This document shows positions 38,590 through 50,214 of a stretch of DNA of 64,000 nt, piece after piece; the first letter of the stretch is position 1; every line of letters begins with the position of its first letter. The position numbers and the translations under genes were made by a program. The notes beneath the pieces were generated by a model. It saw only the letters and a list, made by a program, of their open reading frames with translations, did not search any database and was not told the origin of the DNA. Source of the stretch: Tillus elongatus (Eukaryota; Arthropoda; Insecta; Coleoptera; Cleridae); assembly GCA_964006375.1 (NCBI GenBank), contig OZ023265.1, positions 14,215,252 through 14,279,251 of the forward strand. The letters run 5' to 3'.

Positions 38590-40560
38590 AACCACGATAA
38601 CGACTTCAACAAAACAGTTACTGCGGACAAAGAATACTGCTCACAAACAAAAACCATGGATAACTGAAGAAGTTTTAAAACTAATGGAAGAAAGAAGAAC
38701 ATACAAAAACATAGACAACAATGCATATAACCGTATACATGGTGAAAGAAAAAAAAACAATACGTAAAGCCAAAGAAAAATGGTAGAGAAAAAAATGTGC
38801 GGAAATAGAAGATTTGATAATGAAACACGATGATCTTAACCCCTATAAAAAAACTAGGAAGGCAGCTGGTATAAAAAGGCGAAACCAAAGCAATGTTTTG
38901 CTGGACAGAGTAGGCAAAATAATCCCAGACACTGCAGGGAAACTAGCAAGATGGAAGGAGTAGATCCAGGAACTATTCGACGATGACAGACAACAAGAAA
39001 TAGTAGAAGAGGACACAGAAAGAGAGTTGGGCCCAACAATAACAAAAGAAGAGGTGATGCACGCGGTAAAAATTACAAAATCTAATAAAGCTCCAAGACC
39101 TGACGAAATTCCAGCAGAAATAATTAAACTAATCACAGAAGATCAAATGGGCATATTGGTGGAACTATTTAACACAATATACAACACAAGAATCATTACC
39201 CGCGAATGGCTTAGATCGACCTTCATTACATTACAAAAAAGGTTAATGCAAAAGAATGTAGGGACCACCGAACCATTAGTCTAATGAGTCACGCTCTCAA
39301 AATATTCCTAAAGATAATACATCAGAGAATTTTTAGAGAATTAGAACAAGATATTAGCGAAACCCAATTTGGCTTCAGAAATGCAATGGGAACAAGAGAA
39401 GCCTTGTTTGCCTTCAATGTGTTGACTCAAAGATGCATGGACATCAATCAGCCGATGTATGTCTGTTTTCTTGACTACAACAAAGCATTTGATAGAGTCC
39501 GCCACAACCACCTTATTCAGTTACTTAAAAGTAAAAATATAGACCTGAAAGATATTAGAATAATAAATAATGTATCCTACAGCCAGACGATTAATATCAA
39601 AGTGGATAATGAACTCTCAGAAGAAGTAAAAATACAACGTGGTGTAAGACAAGGATGTGTACTATCGCCGCTATTATTTAATCTTTACTCGGAAGAAATT
39701 ATTCAGAGAGCGCCGGAAGAAACAACAATAGGAGTGAAGGTTAATGGATTACCCATTAACAATATCCGGTATGCAGACGACACCATACTCATTGCCGAAA
39801 CAATAGAAGCTTTACAGAGCTTAGTAGATCAAGTAGTGACGAGCAACGAGGAGAGCGGACTTACCCTAAATATCAAAAAGACCAAGTCTATGACCATTAC
39901 AAAATCAGTTCAGCAACAGGAAAACCTATGGATCAACTGAGAACTAGTAGAGAAAGTCAGTAAGTACAAATACCTGGGAACAACTGTCAATGAAAACAAT
40001 GAGTACACTGAAGAAATTAAATCAAGAATTGGAGAAGCCAGAACCATATTTAACAGAATGAAAAGCGTGTTATGCAGTAGAGATCTTAGCTTACCACTTA
40101 CAATATTGAGATGGTACGTTTTCGCGGTGTTGCTATATGGGATGGAATCCTGGACGTTAAAGAAAGATATAAGTGATCGACTGGAGGCATTTGAGATGTG
40201 GTCATATAGAAGGATCTTAAGGATAAGTTGGGTAGACATGGTAACAAATGAGGAGGTACTGGGAAGAATGAGAAAAGAAAGAGAAATATTGAACACAATT
40301 AAAATAAGGAAGCTTCAATATCTAGGCCACGTGATGAGAGGAGAGAAATATGTATTGTTGCAGAATATTATGCAGGGAAAGATACAGGGAAAGAGAAGCA
40401 GAGGAAGAAGACGCATTTCCTGGTTAAATAACCTGAGAAAATGGTACAACTGTAGTTCCGTTGAGTTGTTCAGAGCTGCAGCATCAAAAGTGAGAGTAGC
40501 CATGATGATAGTCAACATTCTGAGAGGAGATGTCACTTGAATAATAAGAAGAAGAAACTA
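38590..40560 (+). mobile_element. RTE-like non-LTR retrotransposon, copy 2, near complete RT
   Basis: Homologous to the minus-strand element at 8283-9625 but longer at the 5' side. It starts in the linker between endonuclease and RT (PWITEEVLKLMEERRTYKN at 38660-38720 in one frame) and ends after the ORF stop with AATAATAAGAAGAAGAAAC. The endonuclease is absent, so it is 5'-truncated. Confidence 0.82.
39027..40540 (+). pseudogene. RTE-like reverse transcriptase, one frameshift and one stop
   Basis: The fingers (ITKSNKAPRPDEIPAEIIK) lie in one frame to about 39230. A shift at the CAAAAAAGG run moves to the frame giving CRDHRTISLMSHALKIFL. From 39284 to 40540 a single frame holds CFLDYNKAFDRV, RGVRQGCVLSPLLFNLYSEE, NIRYADDTILIAE and, beyond one TGA at 39938-39940, KYKYLGTTVNENNEY, LLYGMESWTLKK, RRILRISW, LQYLGHVMRGEKY and a basic KIQGKRSRGRRR. 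All catalytic residues are present. Two lesions in about 1.5 kb suggest a young copy compared with most elements here. Confidence 0.83.
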
Positions 40561-40770
40561 ATTAAACGCAAACCTATCAATACAGGTGGTTCAAATAATA
40601 TCTAAAGTAGGGAAAATGCAGGCAGAAAGACGTTTGAATCTAGGGCCACTGCAGCTAAATGAATGTATAATTAAATAGGCTAAAGTGGTTGTATATAATA
40701 GCGTACTGGTACCGACTTTTCTACAAGGTGTTTCAAAAATGTCTGCTAAAATGTCTAGGACGTATAGTAC

Positions 40771-41403
40771 ACCAAAAAATAAGTGTAGTTTACTCTATAA
40801 AACTATTTCCGAAAATGCACCCCTGATGAGCTAGAAGAAGACCCTGAATTTTTTTTTTTGCATTTTCTTCTAATCTACAACAGGTAACTTAATGAAATTT
40901 GACACATCGAGTAGTTTTTTTACGAGAACTATTATTAATTTGTTAGAATCGTCATATTTCATTCAAGGGGTAACTTACAAGAGGGCTGCAATGGTTCAAT
41001 TTCCGTACATTTTTGTGCCTTTTTTTATCTGATACATTTATCAAAAATCCCAAAGCTTTGATTATTTTACATGGAAAAGGTACCAAAAAATAAGTGTAGT
41101 TTACTCTGTCAAACTATTTCCTAAAATGCACCATTAACGAGTTAAAACCCCTAGAAGAAGACCCTGCAAAATGTTTTTTGGCATTTTCTTCTAATCTACA
41201 ACAAGTAACTTAAAATTTGACACAGGGGCGTAGTTTATTTATGAAAAATATTACTACTAATTTGTTAGAATCGTCATATTTCATTCAGAGACGTAACTTA
41301 CAAGGGGCTGGAATGGTTCAATTTCCATATCTTTTTTGTGCGTGGTTTTATCTAATACATTTATCAAAAATCACGAAGCCTTATTTATTTTACGTAAAAA
41401 AGG
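40771..41403 (+). repeat. tandem dimer, unit about 311-322 bp
   Basis: Unit 1 (40771-41081) and unit 2 (41082-41403) both begin ACCAAAAAATAAGTGTAGTT and contain GCATTTTCTTCTAATCTACA, GTTAGAATCGTCATATTTCA and ATGGTTCAATTTCC. They differ by many substitutions and small indels. No reading frame is conserved between units. A short CTACAAGGTGTTTCAAAAATG precedes unit 1. Confidence 0.8.
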
Positions 41404-41525
41404 TTTTCTTGTTAAAATGTTTTAAAATTGACCGTTTTCGAGTAATTTGCGGTTGAATGTTGACGTGTTTTTCAAGCTCTTGAAATCATTTGTCCCAAAT
41501 GCATTGAAAATCTTTTAAATAGGCC

Positions 41526-41647
41526 ATGATATGAATTAAGCAAATGAGCACAATGTCAGCTTGACATTGTTTGACTGATTGTAAATGTCACGTTATTATT
41601 TCTATTTTCTTCTTGCGCAGTTTTATCATTTGCTTAATTCATATCAT
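41526..41647. mobile_element. short inverted-repeat element (MITE-like)
   Basis: A perfect 22-bp inverted repeat, ATGATATGAATTAAGCAAAT plus GA (41526-41547) and its complement (41626-41647). It extends imperfectly outward by about 18 bp on each side (ATCTTTTAAATA and its complement). The 78-bp interior has the small palindrome AATGTCAGCTTGACATTG. The right outer flank overlaps the start of the jockey fragment. Confidence 0.6.
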
Positions 41648-41659
41648 TGCATATTTAAA

Positions 41660-42545
41660 AGATCTTCGAAGGCATATGCGATATCAAGTCTATATCCCAT
41701 ATAATCTGGCGTACCACAAGGAAGCGTGCTGGGACCACTACTGTACTTAATCAGCACATCAGATATACCAGAGTCAGGTAACACAACACTTGATACTTTT
41801 GCAGATGACATTGCAATACTATCATCGCATCGAAAAGGTGAGATAGCTTCACAAAACTTACAACAACACTTGGACGAGATCAGTAAATGGTTTAAGAAAT
41901 GGCGTTTCAGTGTAAATGAAGGCAAATCAGTTCAAGTAACATTTACTAAAAAAAATACGATCTGCCCAAGAGTAACTCTATTTATCAACCACATACCTGT
42001 AAACACTAAAGCAAAATATCTTGTTATACATCTTGATCAACGTTTAACGTGGAAAAGGCATATACAGTCAAAGAAAGCACAAATAAATTTTAAGTTTCGT
42101 CAGATGCACTGGCTCCTAGGAAGAAAATCAAAGCTCACCATCAGCAACAAGCTATTAATCTACAAGGCATTTTAAAAACCAATCTGGACCTACGAAATCC
42201 AGTTTTGGGGAGGCGCTAAACCAACAAATATCCGAATTATACAAAGACAGCAATCCAAAATACTTCGCTCAATAGTAAATGCTCCATGGTACGTTTCCAA
42301 CCTTACCTCAAAATCCCTTTTGTTCATGAAGAAATTCGAAGATACGCCCAAAATTATCACGCAAAGTTGCCTGGCCACGTGAATTCCCTCATAGAACAAC
42401 TCTCTGAAGACCCTTTTTACGAGAGACGCTTAAGAAGCACCTGGCCAAGAGACCTACTAAACTAACAATTCAGTGTTGTCCGAGAGGGAGTGCCGACACT
42501 GGTGCGCTTCTCCTCACATGCTTTGCATTATTTATTATTTATATA

Positions 42546-42627
<82 letters not shown>

Positions 42628-42758
42628 GTAATTTTTAGTTATTTTTTTTATAGTTCTTTTGGGTTTATTTTTATTTTCCGACTAGAATATACGTGTAACA
42701 TATTTAGTCATTACTCCTTGTAGAGTAGATTGTAAAAATTTAATAAATCAAAAAAAAA
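41660..42758 (+). pseudogene. jockey-clade LINE, 5'-truncated, with poly(A)
   Basis: Starts inside the RT: SGVPQGSVLGPLLYLISTSD, then DTFADDIAILSSHR (catalytic box FADD), FSVNEGKSVQVTF, LDQRLTWKRHI, ISNKLLIYKAF, then after a stop at 42174 the frame continues with WTYEIQFWGGAKPTNI and QSKILRSIVNAPWYVSN. This order is diagnostic of jockey. The 3' UTR holds a (TA)n array (42547-42623) and ends with a run of A at about 42748-42758. Stops near 42174, 42380 and beyond inactivate it. Confidence 0.85.
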
Positions 42759-42759
42759 A

Positions 42760-43345
42760 TTAATATCACACAAGGTGTAAACACGTAAACCATTATTCCA
42801 TCGCTCAAACAAATTGATTCACGCTATTTCTAGGAAAAAATTAACGTCTCTCCTTCTGAACAGTAAAGAATTCATTTTCGTTCTAGACTACACGGCTTAG
42901 CATATGCGGAAATAAGATAGAGAAGCGGAAATTAGTTCTTTTTCCTTGTATTCCTGGCTATATATCCCTGTATAAAATCTATGAATCTAAGAATAATAGC
43001 TCGTTTGTGGCTATAATAGTATCTGCACGAACCTAGCCAGGTAGTGCTTCATAATTACCTCTTTTATTTTGCATGTTATGACGTTCAGCATACCAAATGT
43101 AGCGTGATGCTTTACAGGATATTATATAGGTTGTCTAGTAATATTTAAATGGTTTCAGTGTCTCAGATGTCAGGTTTTGAATATTTCAAAGGCACACGAC
43201 AGCAGCAGACATGGTAGTATGATAACATAGATTTTCTATTCTATTTTCACTTTTCTTTCAATCAACCTTAGGTAGCCTATTTCTACGACCCTGTCCAAAT
43301 ATCCATCTCCAGTGCTTCGCATATCCATTTTTCCACTAGTAAATC
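42760..43345. other. intergenic, no feature recognised
   Basis: No open frame or repeat of note. Confidence 0.35.
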
Positions 43346-43346
43346 T

Positions 43347-44737
43347 ATTTTTTTATTTTTTATTTCAACAACACACCACAAGGGCTTACAGCCTAAATAC
43401 TATCGTACCGTTGGTGTCGACAAGGAGGAAAGAGACAACTTGTTAATTCTGTACTTGAAGGTTTGGAGGAGAAGGAAAAACATGTGCCGGCAAGGAATTC
43501 CACAATTTGGAAGTCATCGGTACAAAAGAGCGGGCATAACAAGATGTTCTATGTCTGGTGACCTGGACAGTAAAATGATACATTCGCTCTGTTGCCCTGG
43601 TAGATCTATTGGGGGCAGCAGGTGGGGGAACTATGGACGAAAGCTCCTCTGAGCAGTGCCCGTGCAGATATCTATAAAAGAGAGAGCGATCACCAACGGC
43701 ACGTCGGTGAGCAAGAGATGGCAGCCTTTGGGTGAGGGTAGGGTCACCGATGAGACGTATAGCTATCTTCTGAATGGAGTCCAGGATAGCGAGTGTAGAA
43801 GCGGCAGCGGCACCCCAGATGTGGGAGCAGTATTCGAGGTTTGGTCTTATTTGTGAAGTATATAAGGTATAGAGATTATCCGGTGAAAAGTATGTGCGAG
43901 CCCGGAAGAGGAAACCTAATTTCTTAGCAGCCACTTCTGCAATTGATGTAACATGTTGGTGCCAATTAAGATTTCGATCCACAGAAATGCCAACAAGAGA
44001 AAAGGACTCATTACTTTGAATAACTTGGTTGTTCATTGTGATGGGCCTAGGGCTGGTGTCTCTCTTATGAGAAAGAAATCAAGACTGAGATTTGGTGGGG
44101 TTGAATTGTACAAGATTTCTACTTCCCCAGTCTAATATTTTTTGGAGATCGACGGAGACAGAACCCTTCATGAGTATTCGATCATCATCTAATTGGGCTA
44201 AAGAGACAGGCTTAGAATATTGTATATTTGAGTGGAGGGTGCTGTCGTCCGCGTAACTGTGAACTGGGTTCGATGTGCTAAAGAGGAGGTCATTGATGTG
44301 GAGAAGAAACAAAGTAGGAGCTAAAGCTGAACCTTAAGGGACTCCTGCATTAATTGGGTACAGTTTAGAGGAATGGCAATCCACAACAACAGAAATGCTC
44401 CTGTTGGAGAGGAAATTTGCTGCCTAGGTACAAAGTTTTGGTGGTAGGCCATAGGCCGGAAGTTTATTAAGTAGCGCTGCGTGCCAGACTTGGTCGAATG
44501 CTTTGGATATGTCTAGAGCGACAATCTGGGATTCACCGTGTAGTTAAATTGACTTGTTCCAAGAATGGGTGACAAAGGAGAGGAGGTGGGCAGTTGATCT
44601 GCCCTGGCGAAATCCATGCTGCCTGTCGTTGATTAGACTGTGTTTTTCAAAAAATTTAAGTAATTCGGGGTTTACATACTGTTCCATCACTTTAGAGACG
44701 ACTGAAAGGAGATAAATAGGCATGTAGTTAAGGATAG
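43347..44737 (-). pseudogene. LINE-D copy 3 (CR1/jockey-like), best C-terminal region
   Basis: Minus strand, 5'-truncated at about 44737 within NYRPISLLS-equivalent sequence. Motifs are FLLHINDLLFSTSNPVHSYADDSTL (44312-44250; intact YADD), LDWGSRNLVQFNPTKSQS, and after a frame break MNNQVIQSNESFSLVGISVD with 197 open codons to 43443. These cover the thumb and C-terminal domain (NLEYCSHIWGAAAASTL, ERMYHFTVQVTRHRTSCYAR, LWNSLPAHVFPSPPNLQ). The 3' end is complement of the GTTGTTGAAATAAAA tail at 43347-43375. The retained YADD and long open tail make it the best guide to the family's C-terminus. Confidence 0.87.
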
Positions 44738-44746
44738 ATGCATTCT

Positions 44747-44812
44747 CGCCACAATTAGAACCGTAGACCGGTTTCGCTCTAACTAGAGCTCGTCAGTATA
44801 CTAATTGTAGCG
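44747..44812 (-). ncRNA. hammerhead-ribozyme-like fold
   Basis: Read on the minus strand: a 12-nt helix I strand (44812-44801); TATA; the core CTGACGA (44796-44790; matches CTGANGA); helix II GCTCT-AGTT-AGAGC (44789-44776, perfect 5 bp); GAAA (44775-44772); helix III with ACCG/CGGT pairing around GTCTA; U-U at 44760-44759 (cleavage would follow 44759); then the second helix I strand CTAATTGTGGCG, which pairs over all 12 positions with one G-T. The single departure from consensus is the unpaired TATA between helix I and the core. It abuts the truncated end of LINE-D copy 3. Confidence 0.55.
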
Positions 44813-44984
44813 AAAATACACCTATAAAGTTAAATGGATATGGTAGCCAGCCTTCCAACACTAAAGACACGAAGCAACGTACCGCCACCTAGTTGCGGAA
44901 CCAAGTAGTATGTTGTCACGCCAGCTCCAAATAACACTGTATACGCCAACCAACAATTTAGTAAATTGTCAGCCCTGTTCTTTC

Positions 44985-45790
44985 CTCTTGAAGCTAATCA
45001 ATGTGGATTATATCGCGTGCATCCCAAAACACGGTCGCCATCACTTTATTGACTGACAAACCCACCTTGGCGTCCTTCGGCGCCAATTCGCATGGAGAAA
45101 CCGACTGTTTTGACTGCTGCTTGGTCTCTGTTGTATTGTGGTGAATCCATGTTTAGTCCACGGTTACAAAACGTCGCAAAAACTCGTCCCTATCTCGGTT
45201 GAACAACAAGTTGTCACAGGATTCCGTTTGTGGTTGATTGTGAGCAAACGCGGAACTCATCTTGCGGATAGCTTTCTCATACCCAAGTGATCATGCAAAA
45301 TCTAAACCACTGAGCAATGTGATATACCTATGGCTTTCACAATCCCCCGCACTTTCAATCTCCGATCAGCCAACACCATATCGTGAATTTTTTCAATTGT
45401 TTCGGGTGCAGAGACCTCATCCGGGCGTCCAGAACGTTCGGCGTTATTTGTGCTTGTACGGCCGAAATTCAGTCAACCACTTTTTGGCCGTGGAAATTAA
45501 TGGTGCAGAGTCCCCATAGTAATTATCAAGCTTAGCTTTGGTTTGAGTGATGGATTTTTTTCGCAAAAAATAATGTTTGATCAGCACGTGAATGTCAGTC
45601 TTTTGCATTTTCGTTATAACTCAAGAGATTGTCTGCTTTCAATGGCTATCTAACACAAACTAAATGACGCAGCTTGTTCAAAATTTGACAGGAGTCAATT
45701 GACAGATGCTTGTTGACAGGAGCAAGTGCCCTTCCTGTGAAGGGGCGGTAAAATAAATAAGTCACGGACTTATTGACTCGCCCTCGTTTT
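44985..45790 (-). pseudogene. DD34D-type mariner transposase pseudogene, 3'-deleted
   Basis: On the minus strand from about 45610: MQKTDIHVLIKHYFLRK, YYGDSAPLISTAKKWLTEFR, then in shifted frames ETIEKIHDMVLADRRLKVR, FLRRFVTVD, a stop where family members have Glu (D-stop-TWIHH), KQQSKQSVSPCELAPKDAK and VMATVFWDARDIIHID. This is the classical mariner layout with the first catalytic Asp in VTVD; the second and third are lost to truncation at about 44985. The outer 5' terminus GAGGGCGAGTCAATAAGTCC (complement at about 45766-45785) resembles mariner inverted repeats. At least five lesions are present. Confidence 0.82.
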
Positions 45791-46410
45791 GTCAATCGTC
45801 AAAGAATATAATAAAATAAATGAAAATTAAATATAATCTTATTCGCCTCCGTTACTTTAGACTCAAGACCGCATATCAATTTACACGTAGACACTTTAGG
45901 AACAGCAGCCAAAACAAAACGTGACAATTATAGCCAAAGAACCAAGGACAACTACCATATTATTAATTGTCTACAATTTACTTTTAACACTTTTAACATG
46001 CCTCGACTGTGTCATATCTGAATATAATCCGATAAAATACATAAGCGATTGTACATGATGTCACGACTACAATTGCATGCCGGCAGAAAAAAGAAGAATA
46101 TTACAAAATACGTATTAACCTTGGGGAACTATTTTATTATTATAAAGAAAACTGCCGACACAAGTGGCAGCTGGTTCAAACACACGACTTTAGAACTAAA
46201 CTGTTTTGTTTTTGCAGTTTACTGACCCACAATAAATAAAATGTGGCACTTTAAAGAACAATGGGAGAACCGATGGTGAAACTGGTGGGTGGTTTAGGTG
46301 ACTTCGCAATAATAATTAATTTGTTTTTATCTTGTTACTTAAAACAATGTTGCCACCCACAAAAATGTTAATAAATGTGGAGCTTCTTTACACAATTTTT
46401 AAAACAATTA
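45791..46410. other. intergenic, no feature recognised
   Basis: AT-rich; nothing recognised on either strand. Confidence 0.35.
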
Positions 46411-46412
46411 AA

Positions 46413-47265
46413 ATAGTGCTGGAAATAGTCATAACTTCCACATAGCTGTGATCATTTATTCTCTTTAGCAAGACATTCTCATGGAATGTATTTAAGGCCC
46501 ATGACTTGACCACAAAGGAAATATTTGTATTCCTGTACCAATAAACTTTTCCAACGTTATTTACTCTAGTTTTATTTGAAAAATGTCAATTTTCACCAAA
46601 TCACCCCTTATTTATCCCCTACCCCCTGGAGCTATCTTACCCAAAAACAATTCTAAGCATTACTTTGTCGGGTGCTAAGTGGATACCAAAGTTGAAGATG
46701 ATATCTCAACTCGTTCGAAAGTTATTGCGTCTATTAACAGGCACACGTACATGCCGACGCACCGACAGATCGATCGACCGACCGACAGACCGACAGGCAA
46801 AAACATTTTCTTCTTCAAAAATCAAGTTTTCTATATGTTTTGAGACAAGAAAAAAATCGAAATTTTTGTCAACAATATTCCACCGTCACACATTTAACCC
46901 TTAATTTAGGTGGTGGTGGTGTCTGTAAGCTAGCCTCGAAAATTTTCTTGCATTAGCCACAGATTTAAAAAAAATTATAATTCTTTATTAACTATGACTT
47001 GCTACATATTTCACAACACAAGAAGAAAATAACGGACCGACAGGCAGAAAAATGTTCGTTCCAAAATCAAGTTTTCCATATATTTTGAGACAAAAAAAAA
47101 ATCGAAATTTTTGTGAAAAATATTCCACCGTCACACATTCAACTCTCTTAATTTAGGTGGTGGTGGTCGTGGTTGTGTCTGTGAGGTAGTCTCGAAAATT
47201 TTCTTGCATTAGCCACAGATATTTTTTAAATTAAAATTCTTTATTAACTCTGACTTTGTTCAGAG
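46413..47265 (+). repeat. dispersed repeat R3, copy 3, with internal tandem duplication
   Basis: R3 landmarks run from CATAACTTCCACATAGCTG (46430) through ACCGACAGATCGATCGACCG, a GAC-rich short tandem (46754-46798). From 46791 a unit of about 247 bp is repeated (46791-47037 and 47038-47265). Both halves share AATATTCCACCGTCACACAT, TTTAGGTGGTGGTGGT and GAAAATTTTCTTGCATTAGC. It is non-coding. Confidence 0.7.
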
Positions 47266-47568
47266 AACAATAAGGTTTGCAGAAGGGCAGTCGTAGGCGT
47301 GGAAATATAATTGTTAAGATCATTCAATTTATAATTAAAATTCAGTTATAAGAAAAATTGCTACGACAATTAATGTAAATTTTCATGTAGTAGTAGGTCA
47401 CAGATGTATCAATAACATTGGCATTGAAAAACTATTACATATTTATCTAAATAATAAACAAGTTGAAATTGCAGCGTACAGTACAAGGAATGCTGACTGC
47501 TGCAATTATGTATGATGTAAACCAAGTAAAACTATAAGTAGTATTGTTTATAAACATTATCAAGACTT

Positions 47569-48359
47569 ACACAGCAGAGTTATTTGCCATAAAGGGGGCA
47601 ATCCACACATTCATCGACTCCCCATACAAAAATGCTTTAGTGTGCACAGACTCTTTGACCTCTATTAATTCACTTGCATCGCTTTATGCAAGAAACCCTA
47701 TAGTAATTCAAATACAAGAAAGCGTCCACGGTCTCTATCATGCTGGCAAGTCAATCACACTGATCTGGACACCTTCCCACAGTGGCATTTTAGGCAATGA
47801 AAATGCTGACGAATGCTCACGGAATGCGATACTAGAAAAGACAATAGTACACATACAAACCCATTCAGACCTTATTGCCAATATTAAAGAAAGTTCTAAA
47901 GCCAAATGGCAAACCTACTGGTCATCCCTTGACAACAAACTTTGCAAGATCGAAACATCAGTGACCCCAAAGACGCTCCAAGTCTAACACGCAGGGAAGA
48001 AGTCGCTATCAGAATAACTCGTATTGGCCATTGTAAGTTCACCCATGGATACCTACTTAACCAGCAACAACAACCTCAATATGAAATATGTGACAGAGTG
48101 ATTACTGTTAACCATGTGCTTCACGAATGTCCACTATATATCAATCCAAGACTCGAATACCTAAATGGAAAAACACTAGCCCAAATTCTTGACTTGAGTG
48201 AGCCAAATGTGACTAATTTAGTCTGTTTTTTAAGACAATCCTCACTATTTGATAGCATTTGATTACAGATACTTTAATTATCTAAACAAAATGTACCAAT
48301 AGTGTCAATGACCTTAGATGTTAAGACACTTTAAACTTCCAAATAAAAAAATAAAAAAA
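47569..48359 (+). pseudogene. 5'-truncated LINE: RNase H and C-terminal knuckle, with poly(A)
   Basis: Bounded by a perfect 13-bp target duplication ATTATCAAGACTT (47556-47568 and 48360-48372) and ending in an A-rich tail, so the insertion limits are exact. It encodes an RNase H domain: YTAELFAIKGAI (Glu), LVCTDSLTSINSLASL (Asp), and WTPSHSGILGNENADECSR (His and last Asp). After one frameshift near 47965 come TRIGHCKFTHGYLL and YEICDRVITVNHVLHECPLY, a C-H-C knuckle typical of I/jockey-group ORF2 ends. The frame ends at TGA 48260-48262. It contains no RT. Confidence 0.88.
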
Positions 48360-48699
48360 ATTATCAAGACTTTCAGTTTAGATTCTTAAGATGTAAAGAC
48401 GCGACACTTGTGATTTAGTCATGTAGATATTAGAGAGACTTTTTAATTAACATTCAGTATGTAAAGATTTCGTTATTAAAATTCATTCAGTTAATATAGT
48501 TTGTAAGCATTGTTAAAGTTTAGTGATTTTATTAAAGTTTTATTACATCGTTACTAAGTCTACAAACGCCTAGTTCGACAAATTATTTCCCAGTTATCCT
48601 CCGCTCCTTAAACAGACTTGCTGCATATTTTACACAAAATAATTAAAATTTTTACAAGATACAAATATTATTCTTATTGTCTTAAAATCTAAATAATCC

Positions 48700-49650
48700 C
48701 TTTGAAAATTTTTGAATTTATTTATTTTTAATTTTCCTATATCTGTCAGCCCTTATAATATCCTTAAAACCCTCTAAATCACATGATTTGTTAATATTAC
48801 AATAAATTAGTGCCGATATTGTCCATGTCCATAGGTTTTCGTCCTTATTATTATCAAAACCTCTTGACATCCACAAGTGAACAGAATTTTCGTTCTCTAG
48901 ATTTTTTCTAGAGATGCACATTAATAAGTTGTTGGTCCACTCCCTATTTCTCTGGTTTTTACACTAGAGTTTATAATTTATGTAACACTGTGTCTTGTTT
49001 TCCACAATCTATACACAAATCATCGGCAACTATTGAATGTCTTTTCATTTTCACTCTAGTTGGAATGATGTTTCTGATCACCTCAAAAACTGTAGTTTTC
49101 CAGTCAGATGTTATAAACTTATTGTTTAGGAATGGCCAGACTTTTGTCCACTTGATATTATTAATTTTCATTTCAACTGAAGGATTTGTTTTGTTCTTAT
49201 TTAGCAGGATATTATATATTTCTTTTGTTGACATGGGTGTTTCATCTTTTTTTAGTAGTATAGTAGTATATCATGTTTATTGATTTAAATTTTACAGTAT
49301 GTTCCACAAATAAGCAAAAGCTTGTGCTTGCAGTTAACACAATTTTATTTTACGTTCCAAACTAAACTGCCAAAATATTTTTATATATTGATATCTTTAA
49401 TAGCAAGTATTATCATTTTGAATTCATAATTTGTATACACTTTTTTTCTTTAAACATTGATGTTATAATTGATTTGTACCTTATTTTACATAGATTTTTG
49501 TCACATGATAGTAAATGCGTTTTTATAAAGAGTGCGGTGGCTTTATTTTGAATATCAATTAATTTAAGGCCGTCTTCCGTATAATCTAGGTAGAGTTGTG
49601 GTCTTGCAACTTTATATAAACACCCTTTCCACATATAATTAAAACTCAAA
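48700..49650 (-). pseudogene. Tx1/L1-like LINE, ORF2 C-terminal part
   Basis: Minus strand. MWKGCLYKVARPQLYLDYTE and GLKLIDIQNKATALFIKTHL (49640-49500) match the segment after the RT in Tx1/L1-type LINEs. STKEIYNILLNKNK, IPTRVKMKRHS and CIDCGKQDTVLHKL (49234-48971) give the final Cys-His region. A third frame (48921-48718) carries WTNNLL-like and LWTWTISALIY text. The RT itself is missing. The upstream side is cut exactly at the stem-loop terminus of a TA-core repeat at 49652. Confidence 0.65.
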
Positions 49651-49651
49651 G

Positions 49652-50212
<561 letters not shown>

Positions 50213-50214
50213 TG

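Noticed and set aside
46754..46798. GATC/GACC-rich short tandem as a regulatory cluster
   Set aside because: It is the variable internal part of the R3 repeat and also occurs in weaker form in the other R3 copies.
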